Shown here in pieces: positions 12,151-23,329 of a stretch of DNA of 64,000 bases. Position 1 is the first letter of the stretch. Every line of letters begins with the position of its first letter. The stretch spans positions 67,746,879 through 67,810,878 of the forward strand of contig NC_044990.1 in NCBI RefSeq assembly GCF_008728515.1, written 5' to 3'. The position numbers and the translations under genes are program-made. Below the pieces are notes generated by a model. The model did no database searches, was not told where the DNA came from, and saw only the letters and a list, made by a program, of their open reading frames with translations. This DNA comes from Papio anubis (Eukaryota > Chordata > Mammalia > Primates > Cercopithecidae).

Positions 12151-12899
12151 TTGGTGTGTCATGACTGAATATAACATTTTACATAGATTAAAAATACATT
12201 CTAAATATTAATATATCAGATATTTATTTTATAGTACAATTGGATATTCTGTCTTTCAAAATATATTTGCTACATCTATAGTTTACATTTCAAAAATCCA
12301 CACTTACTCTCAAATGTAGGTTTTCTACTTGGGAGTTTAGAATGGATATTACGTAACTGTGTTTTATACATCACCGAACTATTGCATATGAAAGTCTTTA
12401 TATTTATAACAAATTTATGTGTTTTAGTTTTCATTTTCCCTATGTTATATTTTCATTTTTTCATCCTACAGTGAAAAACCAATACTTTATGCATATTTTT
12501 CCCATTTTTTTCAGAAATCTTTAAGAAATATTGGAATTATAACACATTTTCTCATTTTATGTATTTAAAAGTATGTAGAACATGTCCCATAGTAGAGAAA
12601 AATGTATTATTTCAGTGGACAAAGTGGACAATTATCTCAACTAATATGTTATTCACAAAGAGAGGAAACTCTTTTCAACTTTTTTGCAAAAATTTTTTTG
12701 TTCAAAGGTTAGTTTTTACCCCTTAAGTTTGCGAACTATCTTTTATATGTGACTTACTCTGAAATTGCTTTAACATTGTATATTAGAAACTACAAAACAT
12801 GTTAATGGCTACTCCCTAAAGAATTAGTTTCAGGACTCTACCTAATTTTACAGGTCCTGAAATAGAACAGTCTCTTTGAACAAGTAAAAACCACATGAA
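12151..12899. other. Unrecognised AT-rich sequence
   Basis: No repeat family, coding potential or structure recognised. Confidence 0.5.
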
Positions 12900-13005
12900 C
12901 TTGAACTGAGAAATCTGGATTTTAATGAATTTGCTGCCCATGCCTTTAACGAAGTCATTTAATCTCACTGGGTATCTGATTCCTCATCTACAAACTTAAC
13001 ATTTT
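12900..13005 (-). mobile_element. MIR SINE fragment, antisense
   Basis: Antisense MIR core: AATCTGGATTTTAATGAATT, then AAGTCATTTAATCTCACTGG and CTGATTCCTCATCTACAAA, which follow the CTTACTAGCTGTGTGACC...CTCAGTTTCCTCATCTGTAAA order of MIR. Confidence 0.6.
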
Positions 13006-14378
13006 GGTTTCTAGAATTCCGTAGTTTGTTCTAATTTTATCTTCTTAAAAATTGCGATTGTTTTAGGCTTAAATTTGCCTTTTTCCCCCCAGATTTCTGT
13101 GCAAAATATAGATTTCAAGCTTCTTCATTTAATTTTTTGGCACCTGAAATGTTTATTACCAGGGAATATGAACAAAAGAGCTTCTTGAAGAGTGTATGTT
13201 GGCTTTTTTTATTGGTCAGCCTGTATACTAAATATATATTTATCACATTAAGCTAATTAATATTTTTTCTAATTCTCAGTATTTATCCATTTTCAGAAAG
13301 TTTATTCTGACCAGATAGGGAAATGTATGTTAATATATTTTCTGTTTTATCAGTTTGGATTCAAATGGTTTTGTAGCTCAAAGTTTGCAGTTCAATATGG
13401 GACCTCTATTAGATTCAGTAATGATAGCATACTTGCAGTATTTCTTCTAGTTTTTTTGTTCTTTTTCGTCAGTCATATGAAATAAATTTCACAGTAAAAC
13501 TCAGTTTTTCTAATTACTTTGTTTCAAGGATCATCTTTTTTCTTTTATTTTTATTCTTGGAAAAAGTTGAGGGAAGGATGAATAAAGAGATGGATGGTCA
13601 GTTTCATCCATGAAAATAATATTACATCTACAGACACTGAATCACATAAACATAACAGTGGCAAAAGAACAGATAGTCATATGAAATCACATTGCTCCAA
13701 ACTTTTTAGGAGACACAAACATTTTTACAGAAAATCTAGGGGATGAAAAAAATAAAATATTTTGTTTGCTTGTTAAGAAAATGATTTGTGTGACATACAA
13801 TTTTAACTATAAATGATTTTCTTTATAGGAAATGCTAAATGAAAAGGATAGGTGTTTTATGTAGTTCTGAAGCCCTGAGGTTTCAGTTATGTAAATAAGG
13901 ATTGAACAAAAGAACATATTAAAAATGTATAAATTATATTTATTTATCAGAAGCATATGGTGCCTTTTCTTTTGCAACGTCAATAAATAAATTGCTTACT
14001 TCCAGCGTTAAGGCCAACTTTCCTTTGGAGGGACCATAGAATTTCTCCAAGTGCTGCTATAAGTTACTATTGCTAGTTCCTTTTTGGTTACCTCTGTAGA
14101 TATCATCTGTCTGCAGTTCTTTACGTATCAAAGTAAGCCTTGCCATTTTATCAACTGTAGATATGTTTGAGGGATAAAAGAAAAAAAATAAAATAACTCA
14201 GAATATACAATATAATATTTTGTTTCCTCATCTTTTGAATTTTATTTAGAACTGTTTCACCTATAATACCAACGATCATAATGGTTCCCATGCGACTAAT
14301 TATTTTGCTACTGCAAAAATATTAATTTTCATAAAAATTCTATTTAACAAAGAAAATTCTTACCAAAAAACCCATAGC
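13006..14378. other. Unrecognised AT-rich sequence
   Basis: About 1.4 kb of AT-rich DNA with several short T-runs. No transposon or gene recognised. Confidence 0.5.
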
Positions 14379-14660
14379 TACACTTTGGGAGGTCAAGGTG
14401 GGAAAATCACAAGGTCAGGAGATCGAGACCATCCTGGCTAACACGGTGAAACTCTGTCTCTACTAAAAATACAAAAAAATTAGCCAGGCGTGGTGGCGGG
14501 TGCCTGTAGTCCCAGCTAGTCAGGAGGCTGAGGCAGGAGAATAGCGTGAACCTGGGAGATGGAGCTTGCAGTGAGCGAAGGTTGTGCCACTGCACTCCAG
14601 ACTGGGCGACAGAGCTAGACTCTGTCTCAAAAACAAAGAAAAAACAAAAACCAAAAAACT
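14379..14660 (+). mobile_element. AluY-like element, 5'-truncated
   Basis: Starts within the left monomer at about consensus base 38 (CACTTTGGGAGGTCAAGG) and runs through both monomers. It carries AluY-type features: CGAGACCATCCTGGCTAACA and a GGAGCTTGCAGTGAGC segment. A mixed A-rich tail (AAAAACAAAGAAAAAACAAA) follows. The first 35-40 bases are missing, fitting 5' truncation at insertion. Flanking sequences resemble each other only weakly, so no target duplication is claimed. Confidence 0.88.
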
Positions 14661-14739
14661 CGTATCTAAATGGTCTGATTTTGGAACATATTTTTCTGCA
14701 ATGTACTTATATTTCTGAACTGCCTAATTTTTTTACTGC

Positions 14740-14789
14740 TTAAATAATTATGTGCTAAACTTTTTCTTAAATAATTATGTGGTAAACTT
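14740..14789. repeat. Two-copy tandem repeat, 27-bp period
   Basis: Two adjacent copies (14740-14762 and 14767-14789) match at 22 of 23 positions, differing only at GTGCTAAA versus GTGGTAAA. Confidence 0.85.
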
Positions 14790-14792
14790 GAT

Positions 14793-15324
14793 GTATTTAT
14801 GACTCAAACTTTCTGACAAGATATTTTTTATCATCAACAAAGAAATGGCAGATGAAATAGCTACTGTAAACGTATGAATACAATTTTTAATACAATCAAG
14901 GGTGGTAGTAATGAATAAGCTAACTTCTTAATTCCAAGAGTTTAACATTTAGTCTATATTTTGTGTTTACTTAGAATTAGTTTTTAAAGTGCATTGAATT
15001 TCTTTTTCTAAGGATAAGCCTTTTTATCCTACTTATAGGTACAATTACAAGACCTAAATTAATCCATTATGGTTCTTGTCAAGAGTACTATATGTGGTGA
15101 CTAATGAGGAATAGATAGAGATTGAGGATAACATGAAAGAGAAAAGTAATGAAAGTGATACAAACTAAACTGAGTACCTAGAGGCACTCACAGACCACTA
15201 AAGGAGGATAATTATAAATTTATGAGAGATAATGACTAATAAATGAGGGATATGATTAACTTAATGTACCTGAATTATCAAAGATTTAAAGAGAAAAAAG
15301 GAGACCACAAGAAGGATATTTTAG
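14793..15324. other. Unrecognised AT-rich sequence
   Basis: No repeat family or coding signal recognised. Confidence 0.5.
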
Positions 15325-15480
15325 TTTTGGTGTTCAGAGAAGTTCATGGGAGGAAGTGATGTAGACCAATAAGAAGATAAAGGAAAGATGGGCATGTGGG
15401 TAAAGATAGGGCTGCTGGGGAGAGAATTCCAGATACAAGATAGAGAAAGGAGAAAGCAGATTCCTTTCTGGTGCTTTTCT
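15325..15480 (-). mobile_element. L2 LINE fragment, antisense
   Basis: The string of motifs CAGAGAAGTTCATGGGAGGA, GGGCTGCTGGGGAGAGAATTCCAGA and AGAGAAAGGAGAAAGCAG follows antisense L2 (GGGAAGGCCTCTCTGAGGAG...GAAGAGCATTCCAGGCAGAGG order). It is directly followed by a T-run at 15488-15511. Confidence 0.55.
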
Positions 15481-15662
15481 TTCTGTGGTTTTTTTTTTTT
15501 TTTTTTTTTTAACATTGTTAATTTATTTTACTCTTTAACGAACATTTGAGGGTTTATTTTTCTGAGCACATACCTAACTATAACATGAGTTTTATTGTAG
15601 AGTACTTTTTTTTTTTTTTTACTGTTCTCATCTATAAAATGGAGATAAAAATAGCACACATT

Positions 15663-15976
15663 GGGGCGGGCACGGTGGCTCACGCCTGTAATCCCAGCAC
15701 TTTAGGAGGCCGAGGCAGGTGGATCACCTGAGATCAGGAGTTCAAGACCAGCCTGGCCAACATGGTAAAACCCCGTCTCTACTCAAAATGCAAAAAATTA
15801 GCCAGGCCTCATAGTGGGCACCTGTAATCCCAGCTACTCAGGAGGCTGAGACAGGAGAATTGCGTGAACCCTGGAGGCAGAGGTTGCAGTGAGCTGAGAT
15901 CGTGACATTGCACTCTAGTCTGGGTAACAGAGTGAGATTCCATCTCAAAATCAATCAATCAATCAATCAATCAATC
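15663..15976 (+). mobile_element. Alu (AluS-like) with (TCAA)n tail
   Basis: A full-length sense Alu from GGGGCGGGCACGGTGGCTCA to GAGTGAGATTCCATCTCAAAA. It carries S-type CCAGCCTGGCCAACATGG and a tail that has become about seven ATCA/TCAA units (15948-15976). It sits inside the antisense MIR. Confidence 0.92.
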
Positions 15977-16051
15977 TCACAGTTTTTCTAGGGTTGTTGT
16001 GAGGATTGAATTAGTTAATGAATATAAAGGGCTAAAAAGATGGACAGCAAT

Positions 16052-16411
16052 TGATACGGTTTTGCAGTGTCCCCACTCAAATCTCACCTTGAATTGTAGC
16101 TCCCATAAACTCCACATGGGAAGTACCAGATAGGAGGTAACTGAATCATGGGGGTGGGTTATTCCTGTGCTAGTCTCGTGATAGTGAATAAGTCTCATGA
16201 GATCTGTTCCTTTTATAAAGAGCAGTTCTCTTGCACATGCTTTCTTTGCCTGCTGCCATGTAAGATGTGTCTTTGCCTGTCCTTTGCCTTCTGCCATGAT
16301 TGTGAGGCCTCTTCAGCCATGTGGAATTCTGAGTCTATCAAACCTCTTTTTCTTTATAAATTACCCAGTCTTGTGTATTTCTTCATAGCAGTATGAAAAT
16401 TGACTAATACA
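16052..16411 (+). mobile_element. THE1-type MaLR solo LTR
   Basis: TGATACGGTTTTGCAGTGTC at the left end, then CTCAAATCTCACCTTGAATT, TCTCATGAGATCTGTTCC, TTTATAAAG, TGCCATGATTGTGAGGCCTC, ACCTCTTTTTCTTTATAAAT, and TTGACTAATACA at the right. Length is 360 bases, normal for THE1. It is flanked by a perfect 5-bp target duplication GCAAT (16047-16051, 16412-16416). With no internal region attached, it is a solo LTR. Confidence 0.93.
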
Positions 16412-16440
16412 GCAATAACAAAATTGTGATGTTAGCTACT

Positions 16441-16804
16441 TCCCCCTTCCTCTTTCTCTTCATTATTATTCTTAATAATATCCATGTTTCATTATGCATT
16501 ATTTGTGCACTATTTTATGTTATTTGGTTTCATTTAGTGCGCATTATTGACAAATCATATTCTTATATTTACATTTCATAACTTTTGAAATCTAAATAGT
16601 ATTTTTACTCCACTATAACATCCATTTAAAAATTAGAACACATATATTTCTTTGTACTAGCACTTAACTCACACTATACTATTTCTTTTGTCACCTCCAA
16701 CTACACTATCCATTTTAGCTTTATTCATATACATAAAAATTATATTCAGTTCCGTAACAGAAGACATGTAGCATTATCTCTATAGATAAATATTTTTTAT
16801 TGCC
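16441..16804. other. Unrecognised AT-rich sequence
   Basis: Short pyrimidine-rich start, then AT-rich sequence with no recognised family. Confidence 0.45.
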
Positions 16805-17275
16805 ATGTAAACAATTATCCCAAAGCTTCATGACTTAAGCTTGCAAACATTTACTACTTGTCCATTTCTGTGGACCAAGATTCCAAATGTTGCTTAGCTG
16901 AGTGCCTCTGGTTCCTGATCTTTGATAAGCTACAGGCTGGAATGCAGTTGTTGGCAGAATTCCAAACCTGATGGTAGGCAGAAGCCCTGAGTTTCTCACG
17001 GACTCAGGGCCTCTCCACTTAATGCCTCTCCTTACTACAGAGCACATAATGACAGCTGGCTTATCTCAGAGCAAGCAAGGGAGAAACAGGACACAAGATG
17101 AAAGACATGGTCCTTTTCCAACCTATACTTGAAACTGACTTCTACCATACTCTTTTCATGAGAAGGAAACATCTAAATGTAGCCCACTTTCAAGAGGAAA
17201 GAATTACTCAAGGGTGTAAGTACCAGGAGGCAGGGACCATCAGGAGGCCTCTTACCAGCTGCCTATCCTTTTCCA
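16805..17275 (-). mobile_element. Ancient LTR-like interspersed repeat, family not named
   Basis: The order TGCCATGTAAACAATTATCC, CATTTCTGTGGACCAAGATT, GCTTAGCTGAGTGCCTCTGG, ATGACAGCTGGCTTATCTCA, GCCCACTTTCAAGAGGAAAG and GTACCAGGAGGCAGGGACCAT follows a familiar human repeat that begins, like antisense MaLR/ERVL LTR ends, with GTAACAAATTACC...CTTAGTGGCTTAAA. I am fairly sure it is interspersed repeat DNA and unsure of the family. The minus-strand frame at 16835-17047 lies within it and is not a gene. Confidence 0.5.
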
Positions 17276-18427
17276 AGTGGGTACAGCACTCAGTACTTGA
17301 TCTTTTGTCCCCACAGAAACAGCAAGCATGCATTATTTATTTTGACTTTTCTTATATTTGTTCCAAGTTTTCACCATCAAATAAGTCTTCCTATTTTGAA
17401 ACTTGAGATTTGAGTTTCTTATTTTAGAATTTGTCCTTTATGGTTACATTTTTGCCTGACTTCCTGATAAAAAAAAACAAAAATAAAATAAAACTAATAA
17501 AATTTAAAAAATTAAAACCCTAGGTCAGGTAGTTCTGGAATCTTTGCATAGTCTGAAGATATCATACCACTCTTTTATAAATCTTGATGCTGAGAAAGAT
17601 TATCTATCTCAAGTTAACCTTATTTTTTTCATTTTATGTGATTTTCTTTATAGACATAGGCCATCTGTATGCTAAAGAAATGGAAGTAGGGCAATGATCT
17701 GGGTCAGATAGAAATTTCAAGTTACTTAGAATATCCTATAAGAGTTTCTTTACAAGTCAGTTTTGACTTTTACCCTGAGAGTATATTAATGATAGTAAAT
17801 GTGGACTGAGTAATTAAAATAAGAGGCAGATATTGAGCTCAGTAACTAATCTACATTATTTTAATTGCCATGAAAATTCTATATGAGAGATACTTTTTTC
17901 CTCCAATTCTACAATTGATCAAAAAGGACCAAAAATGTATTATGCAGAATTATTTAAACTAGACATGTAGAGCATACAAAATATTTTAGAAATATGATGT
18001 GATCCATTTACTCTCTATTTGATAACAACTCTAGAGGTGTCTACAGCAGTACAGTCAAATATATTGAGAAACATATGAATAAAAATATTAGCATGTCTGT
18101 ATGAAACATTTGGATATGCATAGGTAACAGAGTTAATAAAAAATTTAAATTCCATTTTAAAGGACACCAGGTAAGTTTGTACCAAACCTCTACAGTCTTT
18201 GATATGTCAAAGCTACTGAATTTTGGAATTGCAGATAGGGGGATGTTAGCCTGTGAATTTAGAGACCTGTGTGCAAAGGCTAGCAGCTGGCCAGTGGTTT
18301 CCTGGGGAATTTAAGCCAAGTAGCCTAACTTCAAGATCCACATTTTTAAGTGTTCCATATCAGTGCCTTGGACAAGTATGGGGACGCTCAATTTGGAGGT
18401 TTTTCTTCCACTTAGAATTCCTCCCAC
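17276..18427. other. Unrecognised sequence, A-rich tract inside
   Basis: No repeat named. An A-rich tract (AAAAC/AAAAT units) lies at 17468-17518. A weak MIR-like stretch at about 17800-17930 is too diverged to claim. Confidence 0.45.
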
Positions 18428-18505
18428 CTGGAACCAAATACTGCTTCTGAGACTTACTAAGTGTTTGTGACTTCGAGCAATTTGCTAACTCTTTTTAATA
18501 ACCCC
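18428..18505 (-). mobile_element. MIR SINE fragment, antisense
   Basis: Short match to the antisense MIR core: CTGCTTCTGAGACTTACTAAG, TGTTTGTGACTTCGAGCAATTTGCTAACTC, in the order of CTGCCACTTACTAGC...GACCTTGGGCAAGTTACTTAACCTC. Confidence 0.5.
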
Positions 18506-18756
18506 AGATGAAATGTGGTACTTGGTACTGTGGTCACCCCAGATATCCTTCAATACCAATTGTGCTACCTTAAGACATTGTTTAATCAAGTCCACAAAGC
18601 TCTTATCTCAGGAATCAAGTGGTCTGAATCCTAAGATAACACTTAAAACTGATGATTCATTACTACCAACTTCATTGCTAATTTCCTGGCTAAAATAAAA
18701 GCATTCATAATGACTTCTACTACACATGGATTCAACTCATTTACCTTTTAAAAGAC

Positions 18757-19129
18757 TGATATGGTTTTGTTGTGTCCCCACCCAAATCTTATCTTGAATG
18801 TAGTTTTCATACTTCCCACATGTCATGGGAGGGACCTGGTGGGAGGTAATTGAATCATAGGGCAATTACCCTCATGCTATTCTCATGATAGTAAGTTCTC
18901 ACGAGATCCGATGATTTTATAAGGGGTTTTCCCTTTCATTAGGTTCTCACTTTTCTCTTTCCTGCTGCCACAGGAAGAAGAACATGCTTGCTTCCCCTTC
19001 TGCAATACTGGTAAGTTTCCTGAGGCTTCCTCAGCCATGCTGAACTGTGAGTCAATTAGACCTCTTTCCTTTATAAATTACCCAATGTCTGGTATGTCTT
19101 TATTAGCAGTGTGAGAACAGACTAATACA
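18757..19129 (+). mobile_element. THE1-type MaLR solo LTR
   Basis: TGATATGGTTTTGTTGTGTC to CAGACTAATACA, with TGGGAGGGACCTGGTGGGAG, CTCACGAGATCCGATGATTT, TATAAGGGG and CCTTTATAAATTACCC. Length is 373 bases. A perfect 5-bp target duplication AAGAC flanks it (18752-18756, 19130-19134). It is independent of the THE1 LTR at 16052-16411, because each has its own duplication. Confidence 0.93.
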
Positions 19130-19544
19130 AAGACAGTCATGTGATACTCCCAGTTTCTGAGAACAGTTTTAATAACAATCAGAAAACTGGGTAGTAAATT
19201 TAAGAAGTATTATTAAGATGTGTGTAATTAAATATGGTTGCAGAAGCAAGTTCTAAACAAGTCCTACACTTAAAATACTAATTTCGTGTAGTCATGCTTG
19301 TATTCTTTTTTTCTCTTTTGCCTTTTAAATTTAACCATATTTAAAATATAAGAATAATTTGAGCACTATGCCACAAGGAATGATTGATGTCACATTTGAT
19401 GTATGTAGTTTTATAAATTGATTATGTTTGTTGATAAAGGTCAGGGAAACTCTGTGACTTTGTTCATCCCTTCCACTTTCACTGAGTACATCACTCTTCT
19501 GAAACTGGTGTAAAATTTTTCTATTCATAGTTCTGGAGTTATAC
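19130..19544. other. Unrecognised AT-rich sequence
   Basis: No repeat or gene recognised. The minus-strand open frame at 19331-19549 has no recognisable domain. Confidence 0.45.
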
Positions 19545-19640
19545 TTCACACATACAAGTGTATTACAGCATTATTTGTAAAATGTTGTAAACAACCTAAA
19601 TGCTTATCAATATGGGAATGGATATCTAAATTTAAAAAGT
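19545..19640 (+). mobile_element. L1M ORF2 3'-end fragment
   Basis: The line ACAGCATTATTTGTAAAATG, AACAACCTAAATGCTTATCA and GGGAATGGATA follows the end of L1 ORF2 (GCAGCATTATTCACAATAGCC...AAATGTCCATCAAC...GAATGGATAAA). Short and diverged. Confidence 0.5.
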
Positions 19641-19942
19641 ATGCATATAATTATTAATAAGTATTTTTAAAATATATCTTATTATATTATTTTACCCTTT
19701 GAAAATTCATGAGTAACAATATAGGAAAAAGGCTTTCCAGGTGTGCTGATAATGTTATCTGCCTTATCAAATTTGATTAGAAATTTTTTAAAGCCAAGGA
19801 GTTTCCTATAATTTATTCAGAAAGTATTCTTCACAATGACCATTAACTAAAACTGCAAAAATTATGTTGCTAACAGAAGAAGTGCAACTGGAAAACATTG
19901 ACTGTAATCTAAATATGCCATAGGGTAACAATATTTAATTTG

Positions 19943-20024
19943 ATTTACTTTCTCTAATAATGTAAATTACGCTGACATGGAAATATGGGAGCAATTTTAT
20001 CAACTAGATTTATATTTTGCTTAG
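19943..20024 (+). repeat. 82-bp direct repeat, copy A
   Basis: Matches 21681-21762 at 79 of 82 positions in the same orientation, starting ATTTACTTTCTCTAATAATG and ending ATTTTGCTTAG. Sequence outside these limits does not match. The unit is not a transposable element I recognise. Confidence 0.9.
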
Positions 20025-21680
20025 GAAAGTTAGAAATCATGTAATGATATCCATCCAGATGACTCAAGGGTTAAAGTTTAAGTATCTCTGGCTAAATAAT
20101 TTGATCTACTGCTAAATGTTATCCATAGATTTTACAGTTTTCTGGTTTGGGTTGTGAGATTTCAGAGAAGCATATATGTAAAATAAAAATTAAACATTTT
20201 CAATAATATTTTTTATTTACTTGTGCTTTTCCCAATTAATTGAGGAAGAAAATTTGTAGGACTCATGCTGTCAAATTTTAATTAAAAAAGAAAGAGAACA
20301 AATTAGTATTCATGAGCCTAGAGAAATCCTTAATATTTTTAATCAGTGAATGCCTGTACCACAGAGAAAATCATTCTGATATACATAGAAAAATACTAAT
20401 TGCAGATTTCAAATAAATGTTCTTTAAATCTTCATAAAGGAAAAAGTATGTTGTGTTTTCAGAATCAGCTATTATTATTTTTAACAATATCCAGTAGCTG
20501 GTAAAATTATAATATCATATTATTAGGATGTATTTATATAAAGAAAGTGTCTCTTTACTTTCAGTTTCCCAGGCTGCTACACATTTTCATTCATTATCTA
20601 CTAAGAGGACCTTTACTGGGCTGCTAATTATTTGGGCTGCCCTTATTGTGGCTAAGATTGGGCACTAGACCTAGGTGGTCCAAATCTAAAATGCAGTCAG
20701 ATTTTTGTCTAAGCAATTGCAATTTTTATTGCTTGATTGAATCTAATTCTTGCTTTCTTCTTTCTTTCATGATGTAATCTAGAAGCATTGAAATAATTTG
20801 CTAGTTGGAAATGGAACAAGAAAAATGACTTGAACAATGTTAAACTAGATCACTTAGTTAAAACATTCCAGTTTGCTGTCATACAGTTTTGCTTTCCATT
20901 GGCATATGTTTAAATGTGTATAGAGTGGGCTGTATAATTTTCTATGGGTTCTGTACTCATATCCTTATAATATTTCTTCTTGTCAGCCAGCCTATGAGAT
21001 TAATTCCCTTTGCAACTAAAACCACTTATCAAGTAGCCTCTGTTTTCACTGCTGAAAAAAAAAAGGGTTTTAAGGAATACATTCATAAACAGGAAAAAAG
21101 TTCAAACCATGTGTAGGTCTATCCTGAGAGCATAAGAGAACAGGAGGCTACAAAATTGGTTTAATGCTTTACTTTGTCCTCTAGTAGGCATTTTTCTCTT
21201 TCATTTTTTTTCCCTAAGTAAACTTAACATCCCCCTGAAATCCATACTAATATGTTTGGTCTCAAAATATTAACTCACTTTGGAATATTAAATAGGAAAT
21301 ATTAAATATAAAATTTTCTTTGTCAAATATGTGCCCGATAAGATATTTTGTGTTCAAATATAAAGAACCTTTATTTAACTACCCTAGCGAATAGGCTTGG
21401 AGTTTGTATGCAGGAATTTTAAAGACAAACTTTTAAATACTAGAATACTTACTCTGGAGAGAACTCCAAACGTGTAGTTACATGTTTACATGTACAAAAT
21501 TATGTATGAAAGCATAAAATTAATATATTACTTGCATAATGAAAATAAATAATGAAAACAAGTAAGATCTTAAAAATAAAATTTTCACAGATCATGCTTA
21601 TCATCAAGCGAACTTGCTTCACTTTTACAACATATATAAGTCAGAAAATAAAGGATTTTTTAGTTTACTGGCTCATTAAC
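20025..21680. other. Unrecognised AT-rich sequence between the 82-bp repeats
   Basis: About 1.65 kb with no named repeat. The open frame at 20889-21116 has no recognised domain. Confidence 0.5.
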
Positions 21681-21762
21681 ATTTACTTTCTCTAGTAATG
21701 TAAATTATGCTGACATGGAAATATGGGAACAATTTTATCAACTAGATTTATATTTTGCTTAG
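21681..21762 (+). repeat. 82-bp direct repeat, copy B
   Basis: Second copy of the unit at 19943-20024, differing at three positions (A/G, C/T, G/A). The start-to-start distance is 1738 bases. No shared flanks or poly(A) tail. Confidence 0.9.
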
Positions 21763-21929
21763 CAAAATATAAATTAGGCAATGCAAGGGCAGGTATCTAT
21801 TTTCTCCTCTATTATATGTAGAAAAATAAAGAGAAATACCAGGAAAACTGCATTAAAAAATAACGGTGTGGGAGTCACTTCTAATTGCCTACCAATATGT
21901 ATTTACTTCCTTCTTTAGCAAAAACCTGA

Positions 21930-22320
21930 ATATTTTGGTTGGGTATTGTATAACCCAGAATAAAGTATATGATCATCAATGTCCTTTGCAGCTATATCTG
22001 ACTAGGTGACTAATTCTGAAAACTTGGATATAAGCTCAAGAGTTTTATGGGACTTCTGGGAAGTCTCATTCAAAATGAGAAGGTATTGCCCTTATGCCTC
22101 TCCACCTACCTGAAGAATGAGCTCCAGGAAAAATGGCTGTGCCAAAAAAATTAATAATATAAAGATCCTTAGTGATAAAGATATAAGACCATAACATTAT
22201 TCCTGGAGGGCTACATCCAGAATTAATTTTTGCCCAAGGGAAGTAATTGTCTATGATGCTTAAGCCACTGTAATTTTCTAATTACTAGAAGCAGAATGTA
22301 ATTTGTAATCATTACAGAAT
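21930..22320 (+). mobile_element. Ancient interspersed repeat, LTR-like, family uncertain
   Basis: The ordered motifs TCAATGTCCTTTGCAGCTATA, CTGACTAGGTGACTAATTCTG, GGGACTTCTGGGAAGTCTCA, TGAGCTCCAGGAAAAATGGC and GATGCTTAAGCCACTGTAAT fit a common human repeat whose end reads TTTAAGCCACTGTTATTT. I cannot name it with confidence. Heavily diverged. Confidence 0.4.
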
Positions 22321-22385
22321 TTGGGATTTGGAAGGTGGATTCTAAAATAACAGAAAGCTAGTGGGGTTTGGTCTGATGAAGGAGA

Positions 22386-22409
22386 CCTCTCTCTTTCTCT
22401 CTCTATCTC

Positions 22410-22440
<31 letters not shown>

Positions 22441-22481
22441 TTGTGTGTGTGTAGGGAGAGAGAGAGAATGAGAGTGAGAGA
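22386..22481. repeat. Compound (CT)n-(TG)n-(GA)n microsatellite
   Basis: About 25 bases of CT repeats, about 45 bases of GT repeats with TTT interruptions, then about 30 bases of GA repeats. The outer CT and GA tracts are complementary and could pair around the GT core. Confidence 0.95.
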
Positions 22482-22799
22482 ATCTAGAGTTTGCAGGTTG
22501 AAAATCTGGTAAAGTTTCCAATGACTTAGCCAGACCTCTGTTAATCTCTTACCTGCTGACTTACAAGTCAGATAACCTGCTAACTGGTAATAGCGTTAAG
22601 AAAAGTATAAGAACATACCAAAACATTGACAATGTCTGGAAGCTTTTCTCCAATTATGTTTTTCTTATTGGATTTTCTTGGAAAAAAGAGCTGAAAGGTA
22701 CTCCCGCTTGGAGACTACATATGGGCTGAAAATAAATAAATAAATAACAAGAAGGGTCTAGTGAAGACCAGCGGGAAATAGGTCTTTAGCTTGCCTCAT
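22482..22799. other. Unrecognised sequence
   Basis: No family recognised. A short (AAAT)n run lies at 22727-22748. Confidence 0.45.
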
Positions 22800-23200
22800 A
22801 AAACTTAAGACAACATATCTTTCAATTGTCAACATGGAGAAAATAAGATATGCAAACAATAACATTGGAAAAGCAATATTTATCAAAAGGCTAATTGTAT
22901 TAATAAACAAGGCAGCTTATGTATCAATATGTCTAAAAAGGAAAAAGTAGCCAATTCACATAAACATGAGACAAATACAAATGGCCAATAAATATTTGAA
23001 AATACTCTGTACTTCCTTCATCATTACATAAATAAAAATTCAAGCAAAAATGAAATCAAATATTTTATGTCAAATAGCCAAAAATAAAATTATTTTAAAA
23101 TTACCTAGTTTTGGCTATGATGTTAGGAAATAGACACTCTTATAAATATTCGCAGTAACATGAATAAATACTATAAATAGCTTCACATCAGTTTTCATCA
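22800..23200 (+). mobile_element. L1M ORF2 fragment, sense
   Basis: The segment AAATACAAATGGCCAATAAA, then TTCATCATTACATAAATAAA, TTTGGCTATGATGTTAGGAA and ACACTCTTATAAATATTCGC follows L1 ORF2 near its 3' end (ACAAATGGCCAATAAGCAC...ATCATTAG...ACTGCTGG). It is old and carries many indels. Confidence 0.6.
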
Positions 23201-23329
23201 TGTTTTGCCAACAAATGAGTCTTGATCATGTCAAATTTTGTTTCCAAATGCCAAAGTTTTCAGTTTCTGTGAATTTGTATGATTGTTGTATACTTTATGA
23301 ATTTTATTGGATAATCATTTGTATTCATT

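Larger units (their letters stand above)
15625..16440 (-). mobile_element. MIR SINE, antisense, split by two later insertions
   Basis: Three pieces of one antisense MIR: 15625-15662 (TTCTCATCTATAAAATGGAG), 15977-16051 (AGGGTTGTTGTGAGGATTGA, then GAATATAAAGGGC) and 16412-16440 (GATGTTAGCTACTT). In MIR order these are consecutive. The gaps are an Alu (15663-15976) and a THE1 LTR (16052-16411). Host continuity across both gaps supports this reading. Confidence 0.75.

Noticed and set aside
14361..14672. Target-site duplication around the AluY-like element (ACCAAAAAACCCATAG versus ACCAAAAAACTCGTAT)
   Set aside because: Too many mismatches for an element this young, and part of the match is only the A-run.
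17800..17930. Additional MIR copy
   Set aside because: Only scattered short similarities to the MIR 5' half; within chance for AT-rich DNA.
16052..19129. THE1 provirus with LTRs at both ends
   Set aside because: Each LTR has its own distinct target duplication and the DNA between them is not MaLR internal sequence.
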